Shown here piece by piece: positions 31,661 to 44,700 of a stretch of 64,000 nucleotides of DNA. The stretch's first letter is position 1. The number at the start of each line of letters is the position of its first letter. The notes under the pieces are model-generated. The model made no database searches. It worked only from the letters and a program-made list of their open reading frames with translations, and was not told the origin of the DNA. The translations under genes were made by a program, and so were the position numbers. Source of the DNA: Atherinomorus stipes (taxonomy: Eukaryota; Chordata; Actinopteri; Atheriniformes; Atherinidae); NCBI GenBank assembly GCA_023101725.1, contig JALJCO010012813.1, forward strand, positions 62,001 through 126,000, in the 5' to 3' direction.

Positions 31661-31767
31661 TTCCAGATTAATGTGCAGTATTAGTTGGTTCTCCAAGATC
31701 GGTGCTGATGTCTTTCCTCCTTGGCATTTTGTTAACACACACCTGAATGCTACAGTAACTGTAATTC

Positions 31768-32045
31768 AGGGTCCCAGGGTTACTGGAACCTATCCCAGCA
31801 ATGAGCAGGCGAGAGGCAGAGCAGACCGTGGACAGGTTGTTGGTCCATCGCAGGGCCAACAACCACTCACGCTCACTCCTGGGGTGGAATTAATAACCAA
31901 CATACATGTCTTTGGACTGTGGGAGGAAGCTGGAGTACCCAGAGAGGACCATACAGGGGGAGAACATGCAAACACCACACTGAAAGGCCCCCGGTTCCCC
32001 CCCAAAAAGCGCAAACCAGTGACCTTTTCCTGTGAGAGGCGTAAA
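31768..32045 (+). repeat. LINE2-like 3' tail
   Basis: The phrases gaacctatcccagcaatgag, tggacaggttgttggtccat, acatgtctttggactgtggg and gggagaacatgcaaacacca are the standard 3' region of fish L2-type LINEs. No reverse transcriptase remains. Confidence 0.75.
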
Positions 32046-33874
32046 TGCTGCAGTGATGCTGCTGTAGAGCTCATACTGATGATGACGATGATCAGTTAAT
32101 CAAGTTCACTTCCATTTTCATGTGACTTAGTTATGAGTTTTATGTAAACTTAACAGTGACACTTCATGATTTTTGAAGGCCAAAGAACAAAGAAACAAAT
32201 ATTTTTTCCAAGTCTTTTAATTAAATTAATTGAACATTGGGGGTTGAAACTTCTGGTTCCAAATACGTACACATGATGTTATGAAATCAGAGAGAGATAT
32301 GTGTATCTAAAGGCGTGTTCAGAACAGAATCTGAACTTCAGAGACTCTGTTGGAATCTGTTGGTTTACTAGAGGCCTGTTTGAAGTTTTCTCTGCCTTTG
32401 GCCTGATGCATGCTGGGACATGATCCACTTCCTTTAACTGCAGCAAGTAACTGGTTAAAAACAGATCCTGCTTATATAATCTTAAATATGTCACAGTGAA
32501 GATCAAAGAAACTGCCAACTCCTTACAACAGCCTTCTGAATACGTAGGGTCACATTTCCAGCTAAATGAAAAAATATTTTTAGAAATGGACTGCATTTCT
32601 ATTTTTTTCTACTACTGATGCCACCAGAACTTTTCATTTTTCTTTTATTTAATTTGTGACTGAAATTTTTAAAGAGAAAGCAGAAAGTCATGTTTTTCCA
32701 AAGCAACGACAAATTCATCGAGGTTGGGATGCAGCTGATTTCTGGAAGCTCTCCTCAGCTGATGCAGCAGTTTCCATGACAGAATCATGTCTGAAGACCC
32801 AGAAATTACCAACATGCTTGGTACTAAATATTATGTATTGATTAAGGTATATTTAAAACTTTATTTTACACAAAAAACAGAAATTTAAAAAATGCACATA
32901 TCAGAATTACAGCAATTCATTTAGTTTATTCCAAAATGAAAAATTTAATTGTAACAAAGGATAAAAAATGTTTACAGTCTCTGTTATGAATTATATTTTT
33001 ACTTTGAATGAATGCAATTAATTTCTTTGTCTTATGGTAAAAGATATATTTCCAGTAAATCAAAATTTATGGTTCCAACCACATCATAAATTTAATTTAT
33101 TATTTATTTATCTAAGTATATTTTTTTCAGTGTACACTAATAACTCAGTCATGACCTTTTGTGCAGATTCTCTGAATCTTTGAATGTCGTTTTGTTCTGT
33201 AGATGATGAAACAGTCTGATTCATAGTATTAAACAATCATTGCATTACCATTTCATTTATATTTCTCACAGTTTTTTTTTTTGGAACTGGAGCTGTAATA
33301 TTCCTCATAAACAACACTGACCCCACAGCACGTTTGCAGGAGAATGAGTGTCAAGAATGAGCTCTGTGAGGGATCAATCATCTTATACTATGACCTAATC
33401 CCAGTTTTTCCCTTTGTCTGACCTCTCAGTGTTACAGAGATAAGACGGGGATAAGATTTGTAGAACTGGGCCAACATTTTTATCTGTGCAAGTACGTCAG
33501 CATCTCACAGTTCTTTCACTTTTAGTTTATTAACAATACTCCTCTGCATATATTACATGGTTTTACAATATTTTACACCCAAACACACAAACGAGTGATC
33601 CTTGGCCTGAAAGCAGAGTTTCACTTTTAGGAATTTGGGAGCAGACGTCTCTCTGCTGGGCCGATCCTCTCTCTGATACCTTTAGACATTTGTCCAGATG
33701 AATCAGCTGAAACAACATGAGGCGTCCAGGGTCAGAGACAGAGGGCATGTTGACATACTCAATCTTTCTTTGACTCTGCAGACGTGGAGGGAACATCAGA
33801 CCTCCGTGTTGTTTCATTTCACTTCTGTGGGGGCTAAAATACACAAGAACAAAAAAACAGTACTGTTGTTTGGG

Positions 33875-33880
33875 TTTATT
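33875..33880 (-). terminator. Candidate distal polyadenylation signal of KIF6
   Basis: The minus strand reads AATAAA about 1.6 kb past the KIF6 stop. No clear AATAAA was noticed between the stop and here, so the 3' UTR may run through the 11-bp minisatellite. Inference only. Confidence 0.25.
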
Positions 33881-34077
33881 TCCAGATAGAAATCTTAAAG
33901 TGACTCCTTGTCCAATCTATGACTTCACAGGGTTCCCACTTTTTTCTTAAAGTTATTTTCCAGGACTTTTCCAGCTGCTACAGTACGAGTCAAGATATCA
34001 CAACATAGACAATTAAATTCCACCCCAAGCTTTTGGAGAAGTGTTATTTTCCACAATAGTAACTTATATTTTGTATA

Positions 34078-35335
34078 CGATGAAGCAGAGACGAAATAGA
34101 GATGAAACAGAGACAAAGTAGCGACGAAGCAGAGACAAAGCAGTAGCAAAGCAGACAAAGCAGAGATGAAGCAGAGACGAAGCAGAGACGAAGCAAAAAT
34201 GAAGCAGAGACGAAGCAGAGACGAAACAGAGATGAAGCAGAGACGAGGCAGAGACAAAGTAGAGACGAAGGGCGACGAAACCGAGACAAAATAGAGACAA
34301 AACAGAGACGAAGCATAGACGAAGTAGAGACGAAGTAGCGACGAAGTAGCGATGAAGTAGTGACGAAGTAGCGACGAAGTAGGGACAAAACAACGACGAA
34401 GCAGAGATGAAACAGAAACGAAGTAGGGACGAAACAACGGCGAAGCAGAGACGAAGTAGAGACAAAGTAAAGACGAAGCGGTGACGAAGTAGAGACGTAG
34501 TAGGGACGAAACAACTACGAAACAGAAACGAAGTAGAGACGAAGTAGCGACAAAGTAGAGATGAAACAGAGACGAAAGAGATAGTGACGAAGTAGAGACA
34601 AAGTAAAGACGAAGCAGAGACGGAACAGAGACGAAGTAGAGACGAAGTAGTGACAAAGGAGAGACGAAACAAAGACGAAGCAGAGACGAAACAGAGACGA
34701 AGTAGAGAGACAAAGTAAAGACGAAGCGGCGACGAAGCAGAGTCCAAGCAGAGACGAAGTAGAGACGAAGTAGAGTTGAAACAAAGACGAAGCAGAGGTC
34801 GAAGCAGAGACGAAGTACAGACAAAGTAAAGCCGAAGCGGAGACAAAGTAGAGACGAAGCAGAGTTCAAGCAGAGATGAAGTAGAGACGAAGTAGAGTTG
34901 AAACAAAGACGAAGCAGAGACGAAGCAGAGACGAAGTAGAGACAAAGTAAAGCCGAAGCGGGACAAAGTAGAGACGAAGCAGAGTTCAAGCAGAGACGAA
35001 GTAGTGACAAAGGAGAGACGAAACAAAGACGAAGCAGAGACGAAACAGAGACGAAGTAGAGACGAAGCAGAGACGAAGCAGAGACGTAGTAGGGACGAAA
35101 CAGAGACGAAGTAGAGACAAAGTAAAGCCGAAGCGGGACAAAGTAGAGACGAAGCAGAGTTCAAGCAGAGACGAAGTAGAGACGAAGTAGTGACAAAGGA
35201 GAGACGAAACAAAGACGAAGCAGAGACGAAACAGAGACGAAGTAGTGACAAAGGAGAGACGAAACAAAGACGAAGCAGAGACGAAACAGAGACGAAGCAG
35301 AGACGAAGCGGAGACAAAGCAGAGGTGAAGCTATA
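34078..35335. repeat. 11-bp minisatellite (AGACGAAGCAG), about 1.26 kb
   Basis: More than 100 variant copies of an 11-bp unit (agacgaagcag, with agt/aac/aca variants) run head to tail. Larger blocks also recur: agtaaagccgaagcg at about 34824, 34946 and 35120. The plus strand is almost free of T. The unit has no stop triplet on the minus strand, so all three minus frames stay open and read SSLLRLCFVSA-like repeats. The array starts 180 bp past the KIF6 stop. Not a protein gene. Confidence 0.93.
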
Positions 35336-35513
35336 GTTCAATGTTGCTGTTTAAAAGCAGCTAAAACAAACATACATGCATTAAATGCTGTTTACATTCA
35401 GCCACAATGCAAAGAAGCTGAGGGAGGAAAAATCATTTTTCCAACTCCAGCTTTTCCAGAGCTTTTTACTCTTTTTCTCATTTTCCATGTGTTTTCCAAA
35501 ACTGGAAAAAATT

Positions 35514-35715
35514 TCAATCATTTTCCAGGTTTTCCAGGACGAGTTGGACCCCTGCTGCAGTAAGAAGAAAGGACAAGGCTCTGTGTCTGTGGTACCTGTC
35601 CTGGTGGGGGGTTCCCGACATCCTGGCCCTGACAAACGCCAGGATGTCAGCATCAACTTGCTGGTCTCCAGTCAGTGGAACAGAGGCATATGGGAATGTG
35701 GTGGTGGGAGGGGCC
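35514..35715 (-). CDS. kif6: KIF6 last exon (PLTGD motif, stop)
   Basis: The acceptor is gtctttcag. The exon encodes [19 protein letters not shown] then [13 protein letters not shown], matching human SIPLTGDSQTDSDIIAFIKA. It runs on through [20 protein letters not shown] to a TGA at 35514-35516. A donor-like CAG|gtacca inside the exon could instead splice on. The extra tail is not in human KIF6 as I know it. Confidence 0.88.
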
Positions 35716-38700
35716 CTGAAAGACCCTCATGGTTACTGTGACATGTTAAAACTCAGATTTATGACACACATTATATTAATCTGACCAACAGCGCCCCTCG
35801 CCCACCACTCTGGACAGCTATAAAACTTTTCAAAGCTCCAAAAATTTAAAGCAAGAACTTTTAACAGGTAGCAGCTCCTCGGTGTGTAAAACAAGACGTA
35901 ACCTGGACGGCGAGGGATGTTAGGGGGACAAAAGCGTACACATAATACACTGCTTCCCTGCAGCTGTAAAAATGGTGAGACTCGGGATTTTGATTTGTTA
36001 ACAGCAACCGTAGACATTACTTCACAAAGACATAAAAATTTATGGCAGCATTCATAAACGAAGAGAAAACACAGAACAGCTGTAAAATCTGCAGGTCTGG
36101 GCTGAGGGTGGAGATTTAAGGGCGACTTTAATCACACCGACAGCACGACCTTAACGCAAGCGTGTGCAGCCACACGGTCGAAGAATACGGTCAACTTTTC
36201 TAAATCTTTGCTCTGTTTTTTGAGATGCTGGCAGCTTTTTTGGGGGTAAAGAATGAGACCTGAAGGATGAGGCCTCATCAGTCCTGCAGTGACTGGAAAG
36301 CCATCTCCATCACTCAGTTTAAAACAACTTCTTCACATGTTCGTGGTTTAAAGAGGTATGTTAAGTCAAAAGGGAGTTTTCAGAATCACAGGGGTTTCTC
36401 TCTTTTAATCACCATGGTAACTGCTGCTGAACACATTACCTGCTCAGTAAAATCAGACTGAAACGACATTAACATACAACTCTCTCAGCACTCAGCACTT
36501 TAAAATCTCATGTTGGATCACCTTTATTTAATCTATTTTTTATTTCTTTCGTTATTCATCTCATTATTGTGCACTTTAATCTTCTGTTATTCTTATTATT
36601 GTGTGCTGGTCTGCCAAAGGACTAAAGATGGAAATCAGCTTTAGCTATAATCCTGAATATTTACATTTATATACAAATTATTATGCAATGCCCCTGTTTG
36701 AAAATATAAATAAACTTAAGACACTCAGATACAAAATCCCAGTCGATCAGCAGTTTCTGAAATACTCAGACCAACAACCGTGCCACGTTCAAATTCACGT
36801 ACATCCCCTTTCTTCTTCAGTTTGAACTTCAGCAAGTCATCTTCACCATGTCTACATGACTACCCTCTGTGTGATTGGCTGGTTAGATATTTGTGTTAAC
36901 GAACCGTTGAACAGGTAGAGCTAATATATTTTTTTATATTTGAAGACAAGTCTATTTTCTTTTTCCAATATCAGATCACAAAAAGATTAGAAAGTTGGTA
37001 AATATACAGTCGTCTTTGAAATTATTCATACCCTCCAATTTAAGAAAATACTTAATTCACAATAGTTATTCGAATGACAAGAAACTTAAAAAGTGATAAT
37101 ACATAAAAATTTACAAAATTATAATTTAGTGAAATAAGATTTTGCCTTTGAACTGTGGTTAGAAATGATCATTTTAAAAAACAAACAAACAAAACTGTCC
37201 CAGACATATTAGATCATCTTTCCCATGAACATGGACCAACATACCTGTCAGCAGATGCAGACGTCTGATTGGATGTTACAGAAAACACCTGATTTCAGTG
37301 ATTGTCTCAAAGTGTTGCTCAACAATATTTGAGCACATAATGCTTGTTTGCTTGTTTTATTTTTTGTTTTTAATATTTCTTTAAAACCACAATTAAAAAT
37401 CAATGTCATGATTTTGACAGAATTTTTATTTATTATTACTTTTGTCAATTTCAACTTATTTCACTGACAGCTGATTTTTTTCCCGTCTTTAAATGGAGGG
37501 TATGAATAATTTTGAGGACGACTATAATCAGCTAAATGTGTTTGACTGTGATTTGGTCTGAGGTGATGTCAAAGTTACTACGAAAGGATGTTCTTCTTGT
37601 ATCATAATTATAGCAGGATTGTTCTTTTTGCTGTAATCCTTTTCATTTTCTTCAACTTTCTCCATTTTGACAACCTGTTTTTCTCATTTTGAGTAAAAAA
37701 GAAATAAAAATGGAGCATGCTCAGAGCCTAAAGGAGAAAACAAAAATCAGAACAATCATCTCTGAGTTAAAGTTAAGGTTTTGTTGACTCAGCTAAAACA
37801 AAGAACCTGGTTGGGTTAAAGATGCTTCATAATAAATCCTGATCTGATTCCACCAGAGAAATGACAAGCCAGTCTGGAAGCCCTCCTGGTCTGAGTTCAC
37901 ATACCTCTGCTCCGTGGAGGAACTGAAGTCCATCATCTTCCCATTCTGCCAGGCGGGCACCACTGGATATGGAAACATGCTTTTGGGGCCAATGCTTGAA
38001 AAATTTTAAGAAATATGATTATTACATTCTGTGATGAGGATAAATGGTGGCTGTTTAATCCTGTCATGCTTCATGGGAACAAACATGACTGACCTTAGAC
38101 CCTCAGCAGCAGCGACAAAGCAGTCTGGATTTGTGTGCGTATGTGATGAAGACTCTATCACGGTACTGCTGAGACCAGGAACGCTTCATGAGAGCAGAGA
38201 GACATTTTAATGACAGCTGTGTCAGCACAAGCCCATAAAACTGCTTTTTGTTTACAGGTAGGACAGAGTATAACAACATAAACTGGTTTCTATTCTGCAC
38301 GTCTTCCTCTAAACCACCAGAGGGCGCTGCAGTATAAGGATGTCTTGCATTTCATGAACTGAGTTTCTGCAGGTTTGACAAGTAAAATAAAAACTTTTAA
38401 AAAATGTTTTTAATACAACATTCAAAGTTAATAATACCTGCAGTGTGACACAGTGATGCTGTGACAGAAAACCAGCCCAGACGAGAGTTATTATGATGTA
38501 AACCTTTTCTATATCTGCAGCATGAGACAGGATGTGGTCTTTAAGCCAAGTGGTGGGAAAAAAAAGCTTTTTTTTTTTTTTTTCTTTTTAAGTTTCTTAA
38601 AACTCATTTTACGAGCTTTATTTCATTTTCTATTTTTCTGTTAATATCCAGGGCTTTTTAAATTAATTTTATATTAAGTTTGTGTATGGAGCAGTTGTGA

Positions 38701-41700
38701 TGGTAGATTTTCATTTTGACACACATTATTTTCTCAGATCCTATATTTTTCTGGTTAGGAGGAAAAGAAAGAAAACAAACAGAATTGGTAAAAAACTGAA
38801 GCAAAGACAACATACAGTCGTGCTCAAGATCATTGAAACCTTCCAATTAAAGAAGGAAAAGAATCACTTGTCAGTGAAGTAAGTTGAAATTGACTAAAAT
38901 AATAATAAATAAAAATTCTATGAAAATCATAACTGTTAATTTCGATTGTGGTTCAAAAGAAATATTTGGAACAAACACACAAAAATTAAAACAAGCTAAC
39001 AAGCATGATGGGGCTCTGAACTTTTATTGAGCAACATTCTGAGGCAATCACTACAATCAGGTGTTTTCTGTAATGCTCATAAAGACTTCTACACCTGCTG
39101 ACAGGTGGTTTGGTCCACATTTCACAGGAAAGGTGCTCTTATGTGTCTGGCCAGCTTTGTTTGTTTGTTTTTTAAAAATTATTATTTCCTACAACAATTC
39201 AAAAGCAATAATTTATTTCACTAAATTATAATTTTGTCAATTTTTATATATTATTAGTTTCTTTAGTTTCTTTTTATGTGAATTATTATTGTGATTTTAG
39301 CATTTTCTTTAAGTGGAGGGTTTCAATAATCTTGAGCATGACTGTATCTGCTGCATGAGAAAGCACATTATGTTTCTGAACTGTGGTGCATTTAAAGGGG
39401 AACAAGGTCCGGTTTGCAGGAGAATGAAATATGCGAGGAAGGACAAGCTCGTAAACTGAAAAGAATGCCGTGTTTAGTACATTGCATTGCATCAGATGCT
39501 ACAGGCAGCATTAACATTAGGCAACATGACAGCAGTGTGTTAGTGACTTAACAAAAGGCTGCCAAATCCTGGGATCAATATCTGTCATCAAAACCTCTGT
39601 CTTGCGATCAAATATCGTCTCTCTCATCATGAAAGGTAGACTGTGTGGTGAGCCTGTTCTCTTTGATTGCACCACAGACGGAGACGCAAACAAACACAAC
39701 ATTTATTCCAGATCTGTTCCATGGAAACGAGAGCTGCAGAGCTGCAGGTTGTTGGCCAGTTGTCAAGCGCTATCTGAGCACAGATGGTGACAGAGTAAAA
39801 ATAACAGTCATGTCTTGAGCAGAAATGAGTCAGTGTGAACATATTTCTTCCTGCAACTTGACTATTGTCTGTATATAAGCAGAGTTTAGACTAAAAGGAT
39901 AATGTTGGCTTTTTTTTTCTCTTTTATGCGAGTCGACAACAGTTTCTTCTATAAAATGTTTCAAAATTTCTTTGGTAAAAAAAATATGCAGACATGGTAC
40001 AACAGCTGCCTTTTTAAAACCATCCTTGCAGCTATGTTAGTAGCAGCAGTCAGTTCATGATGTGCCTACGATAGTGTGGCTTTGTGCACACATTCAAATT
40101 ACACAGACACACACAAAAAAAAACACATGCAGCACATAACCCGAGAGAAAAATCAGACTCAAATTTCTTTAGTAAATACAGTACTGCACACCCAGTTCCT
40201 TCATTTACAGTAAAAGTCGTGTCCTCCTTCGCATATCAGCTCCACAGACACATTTTCCTCTGTGTACTTTGTATGAGTGTTCTTTCAGATTTTAAAATCA
40301 CAAAGAACTGTGCAAAGGAACTCCAAATAAGTTTTCAACCTCAAACCTCTGAGCTTCTGATGCTTTTTAATGCCACACTGACATTCATTGAACACATTCC
40401 TTGAGCCATCTTTGCCTTTCAGCATCCAGAAGCTGAGAAACAGCTTCACATCTTCTTTTCAAGCCCCTGAGAGTCACAGGAAAGCTGCATTTTGCTTGCA
40501 AGCAGTTCTTCATACACCAGCACTAGGGAAGGGCGATTCTCAGATTTTTTGTTTTGATAAGATACCTTGAGTTTATGGTACTTTTTCTTCTATACTGATA
40601 CAGATACTTTCTCCTCCTTAATGGAAAATCACACAATGAAACACTATATTAATAATTTCATTGCAAGGGGCAAAAGGAATGCAACTTATAACTTTAATAT
40701 TTTAAAGAAATGCTTCTAAAGTTACAATAAAATAAGAAAATGAATATATTAAACAAAAATAAGTATTTCTTTTTGCAGAAGTGCCTGACTGAAGCTGTGA
40801 ATTGAGCCTTTCCGATAGGCTGACTTAATCATGTGACATGGAATAATTGGAAAAAATATACCAGACCTGGATTTTGCATGTCATTTTGCTGCCTGAAATT
40901 GTTTTATTAAAACAAATTACACAAATGACATGTTTTATATTTGCACAGTCGGATCACGATACTTTAAAAAGTATCAAATCTGATGCTTTGCCTGGTAGAT
41001 ATTGAAGTATCTGCTCCCGGGTATCGATGTGCCCATCTTTAACCAGCACCTGGATATAAACACACTGGCTGTTTTGAACACATACTATAGCTGAGTCAGC
41101 AAAGACACCCAAGAGGACGTTATCAGAAGATGTGAGGTAAAGACGGAGAGACAGGGACGGAGCAAGAGATAAGATGAGAGTAAACATCGGACTGACTTTT
41201 ACTGGATGGAGAGATCTCAGAGTGGAGACAAGATGCAAAGCCGATGCTTTGCATCTCGCCGCAACAAGAAGTCAGATTTAGTTTTTTTTTTTTTTGGAAA
41301 ATGCTTAGTTTTCATTTAGTTTTTATTACTTTTAGTGCTAGTTTTTTTTATTTATTTTTCTTTTTTCGTAAATTATATTAACTATTAGTTATTTGTCTTT
41401 TGTGACATTCAAAATCATCAGAAAGTCACTCAGAGGAAAAGCAGTGGAGCAAAGTAAATAGATTAAACAGAAATAGATTTCATATCAACTCAAAAAGCTT
41501 ATACATTAAATAAATTTACAAAGACTAAAACTAGGTTTTTGCAACAATTTTAGTTAGTTTTAGTTTTTTAAAGACACAATACAGCTTCAGGTAGTTATCT
41601 TTTTTTTTTTTTTATAAACCTATCTTTATTTTTATTTCAGTTAAAAAGAAGGTTTTAGTTTTAGTTTTTTTCATTAGTTTTAGTTAATTATAACAAACTC

Positions 41701-44700
41701 TGTGAAGAGAAAGGAGGCAAGTGGACGTAGAAGATTATTTTTGGAAAGTAAAAGAAGAAATTTTTGTATCCTGCCATAGCAGCGAGGATCTGGTATTGAA
41801 CTTAAGAAATCAAGGGGCATACTGCACACTGAAATCTCCTGGGTTAAAAATAACCCATAATGGGTTGTTTTTGACCAACTTCTGGGTTAAAAAGGGACCA
41901 AGTCATTTCTGGGTGACTTCGACGCAGAAAATTGGATAATTCTTTGAACCCAACTTTCGAGTTGAATATCTGGCCCAGAAGTTGGGTTATAGTGACTACA
42001 ATGTTGGGTTATTTTAACCCAAAAGTTGGGTCAACAACCCAACAACCCAAATGTCTGGGTTTAAATAAACCAGAAATTAGTTTGGCCCTTTTTAACCCAG
42101 CAGTTCGACCCAGGAGTTTTTAGTGTGTCTACGTGCACTGTGTGTAATAACCAAGTGAAGTTAACCAACTGATGAGCAGATGTAGGAAACAGGAAATGAT
42201 CAGAAGATGGGACAACCCTTCAAAAATGAAAAAAGGAAACCAGAACAGCAACTAAGGAAGAGACAGAAATCCAACAAAAACCCAAACCCCAACCGATAGA
42301 CTGACGTTTTAACATTCAGCTACATCTCCTCTTTAATCTGCTGCAGCATTGAGAGGATGGAAAGACAAACATGGGCAGTGACACAACTTTTCTATCACAC
42401 AGAAAATATCTCACCCAAATCCTGGAGTGCGTGGTGATGATGGCTGACAGGTTCTGTTTGGTGAAGCTGTGATGCATCTGGCTCCTGATTCTGATTCCTG
42501 ATCACAAGTGATGAGAAATGACAGCAACACTTCTCAACACAAACATCATAGCAATCAAATACAGCATGGCCACATGTGGCAGAGATCTTCAGATCTATCT
42601 CAGGTGTTTGAGTCTTCTAGCTCCATCATTCAACTTTTACAAAGTTTATGTGAATTCATCTGCCTGATAAATACACTATATTGCCAAAAGTATTGTCTCT
42701 CACCTGTCTTGACTCACATATGAGCTTCAGTAACATCCATTCCTGATCCACAGGGTTCAGTATGACGTTGGTCCACCTTTGCAGCTAGAACAGCTTCATC
42801 TTCTGGGAAGGCTGTCCACAAGGTTTAGGAGTGTTTATGGGAATCTTTGACCGTTCTTCCAGAAGCACATTTGTGAGGTCACACTGATGTTGGACCAGAA
42901 GGTCTGGCTCTCAGTCTCCGCTCTGATTCATCCCAAAGGTGTTCTATGGGGTTGAGGTCAGGACTCTGTGCAGGCCAGTCCAGTTCCTCCACACCAGACT
43001 CTGCATCCAGGTCTTTCTGGACCTGCTTTGTGCACTGGTGCACAGTCATGTTGGAAGAGGAAGGGGCCAGCTCCAAACTGGTCCCACAAAGTTGGGAGCA
43101 TGGAATTGTCCAGAATGTCTTGGTATGCTGAAGCATTCAGAGTTCCTTTCACTGGAACTAAGGGGCCAAGCCCAGCTCCTGAAAAACACCCCCACACCAT
43201 AATCCCCCCTCCACCAAACTTTATACTTGGCACAATGCAGTCAGAAAAGTACCGTTGTCCTGGCAACCGCCAAACCCAGACTCCTCCATCAGATTGCCAG
43301 ATGGAGAAGCGTGATTGGTCCTCCAGAGAACGCCTCCACTGTGGCGGCTGCTTTCCACCACTGCATCCACGCTTTGCATTGCACTTGGTGATGTATGGAT
43401 AGATGCAGCTGATCGCCATGGAAACCCATTCCATGAAGCTCTCTGTCACTGTTCTTGAGCTGATCTGAAGGACACATGAAGTTTGGAGGTCTGTAGTGAT
43501 TGACTGCAGAAAGTTGGCCACCTCTTCGCACGATGCGCTTCAGCATCGCTGATTTGCTCCATCAGTTTACGTGGCCGACCACTTTGTGGCTGAGTTGCTG
43601 TCGTTTCCAAACACTTCCATTTTCTTATAATCCAGCCGACAGTTGACTGTGGAATATTTAGGAGTGAGGAAATTTCATGACTGGATTTGTTGCAGTGGTG
43701 GCATCTTATCACAGTTCCACGCTGGAATTCACTGATTCCTGAGAGCGACACGTTCTTTCACAAATGTTTGTAGAAACAGTCTGCATGCTGCTTCATTTAT
43801 ACACCTGTGGACATGGAAGTGATTGGAACACCTGATTCTTATAATTTGGATGGGTGAGCAAATACTGTTGACAATATAGTGCAGTTGGAGAAAGCTGTGA
43901 AACTGGTGAGCGATCTGCTTCCTATATCCGTCTGTCAGACTTCCTCTTCTTCTTCATTCAGTGATATATTTCCAAACGCTGCTCAGATGTGAGTGAGATG
44001 TTGCTCTCCAATCATCAAAACCAAAGAGAGGAGGCAGCAGCGGCTGCTCTTAAGAAGTTGTGCTTAATGTCTTTGCTTTGGTTGATTTCCTAAATGTGCA
44101 GCACAGCAATGGAAGCTAAGAAATTGTCTTTTATTCCCTCTCTACAAAAGCAAACGTTATCATTCACCATGATGGAGAGTGGTATTTAAGCGCAAACATA
44201 AACCTATCTTATTAGCCCAAACTAGACACTGAGTCATTTCTTATCTCCTGTGTTTCTGTTGATGTTTTGCCTTATTTCAGTCACACGGAAAGAAAAAAAA
44301 AGATGGATTTCTGTGAATATCCCTCCTCAAATCCTCCCACCAATTCCCATTCAGCATGATGTTAAACAGAGCCTCTGGAGTCAAAGACAAATTTATATCA
44401 GCTTACACGCAATCATAATTCCATAAATGTCAATATTCAGACAGAAAATATCCATAAATACAGACAGAGAAGAGAAGAGACAAGCCTGATATCAGGAGCA
44501 CATTTTTGATACTCCTGCACAGCCATTAGGTCATGCTTGCAGGAGATTTATGTGGTGATGTCACACAGATAGGTAGAGAGAGGTGAGGTCAGTCACCTGC
44601 AGACTGGAGGCCTCCTGGCTCCACCACTTCTGGAAATCCTTCTGGATCTTGACCTTCACCCTCTCCAGCAACAGCTGCAGATGCTCGATCTCGGTTTTCA

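Larger units (their letters stand above)
31140..32105. repeat. Dispersed repeat, copy 2, split by two insertions
   Basis: Parts at 31140-31405, 31690-31755 and 32060-32105 match the repeat copies at 57200-57510 and 6190-6350 (gctgatgtctttcctccttgg; catcatgcctccaccaccgtg against tcagccctccaccaccgtg). A hAT-like fragment (31420-31660) and a LINE2 tail (31768-32045) separate them. Confidence 0.5.
25846..35513. other. KCNK16-KIF6 intergenic region
   Basis: I see no conserved exon here. It contains the 5' flank of KCNK16, several mobile elements listed separately and the minisatellite near KIF6. Stretches 25900-26980, 27910-29080, 30080-30690 and 32110-34070 show nothing I can name. Confidence 0.55.

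Noticed and set aside
34078..35335. CRISPR-like or satellite-like array.
   Set aside because: There are no spacers between repeats; units are contiguous 11-mers in a eukaryotic genome.
33925..35341. Open frames of 361 and 425 residues on the minus strand (Leu/Ser/Phe-rich).
   Set aside because: They are translations of the 11-bp minisatellite; equal frames exist in all three phases and no start, splice or domain supports a gene.
42879..43751. Active Tc1 transposase gene.
   Set aside because: Conserved blocks are spread over three frames with frameshifts and stops.
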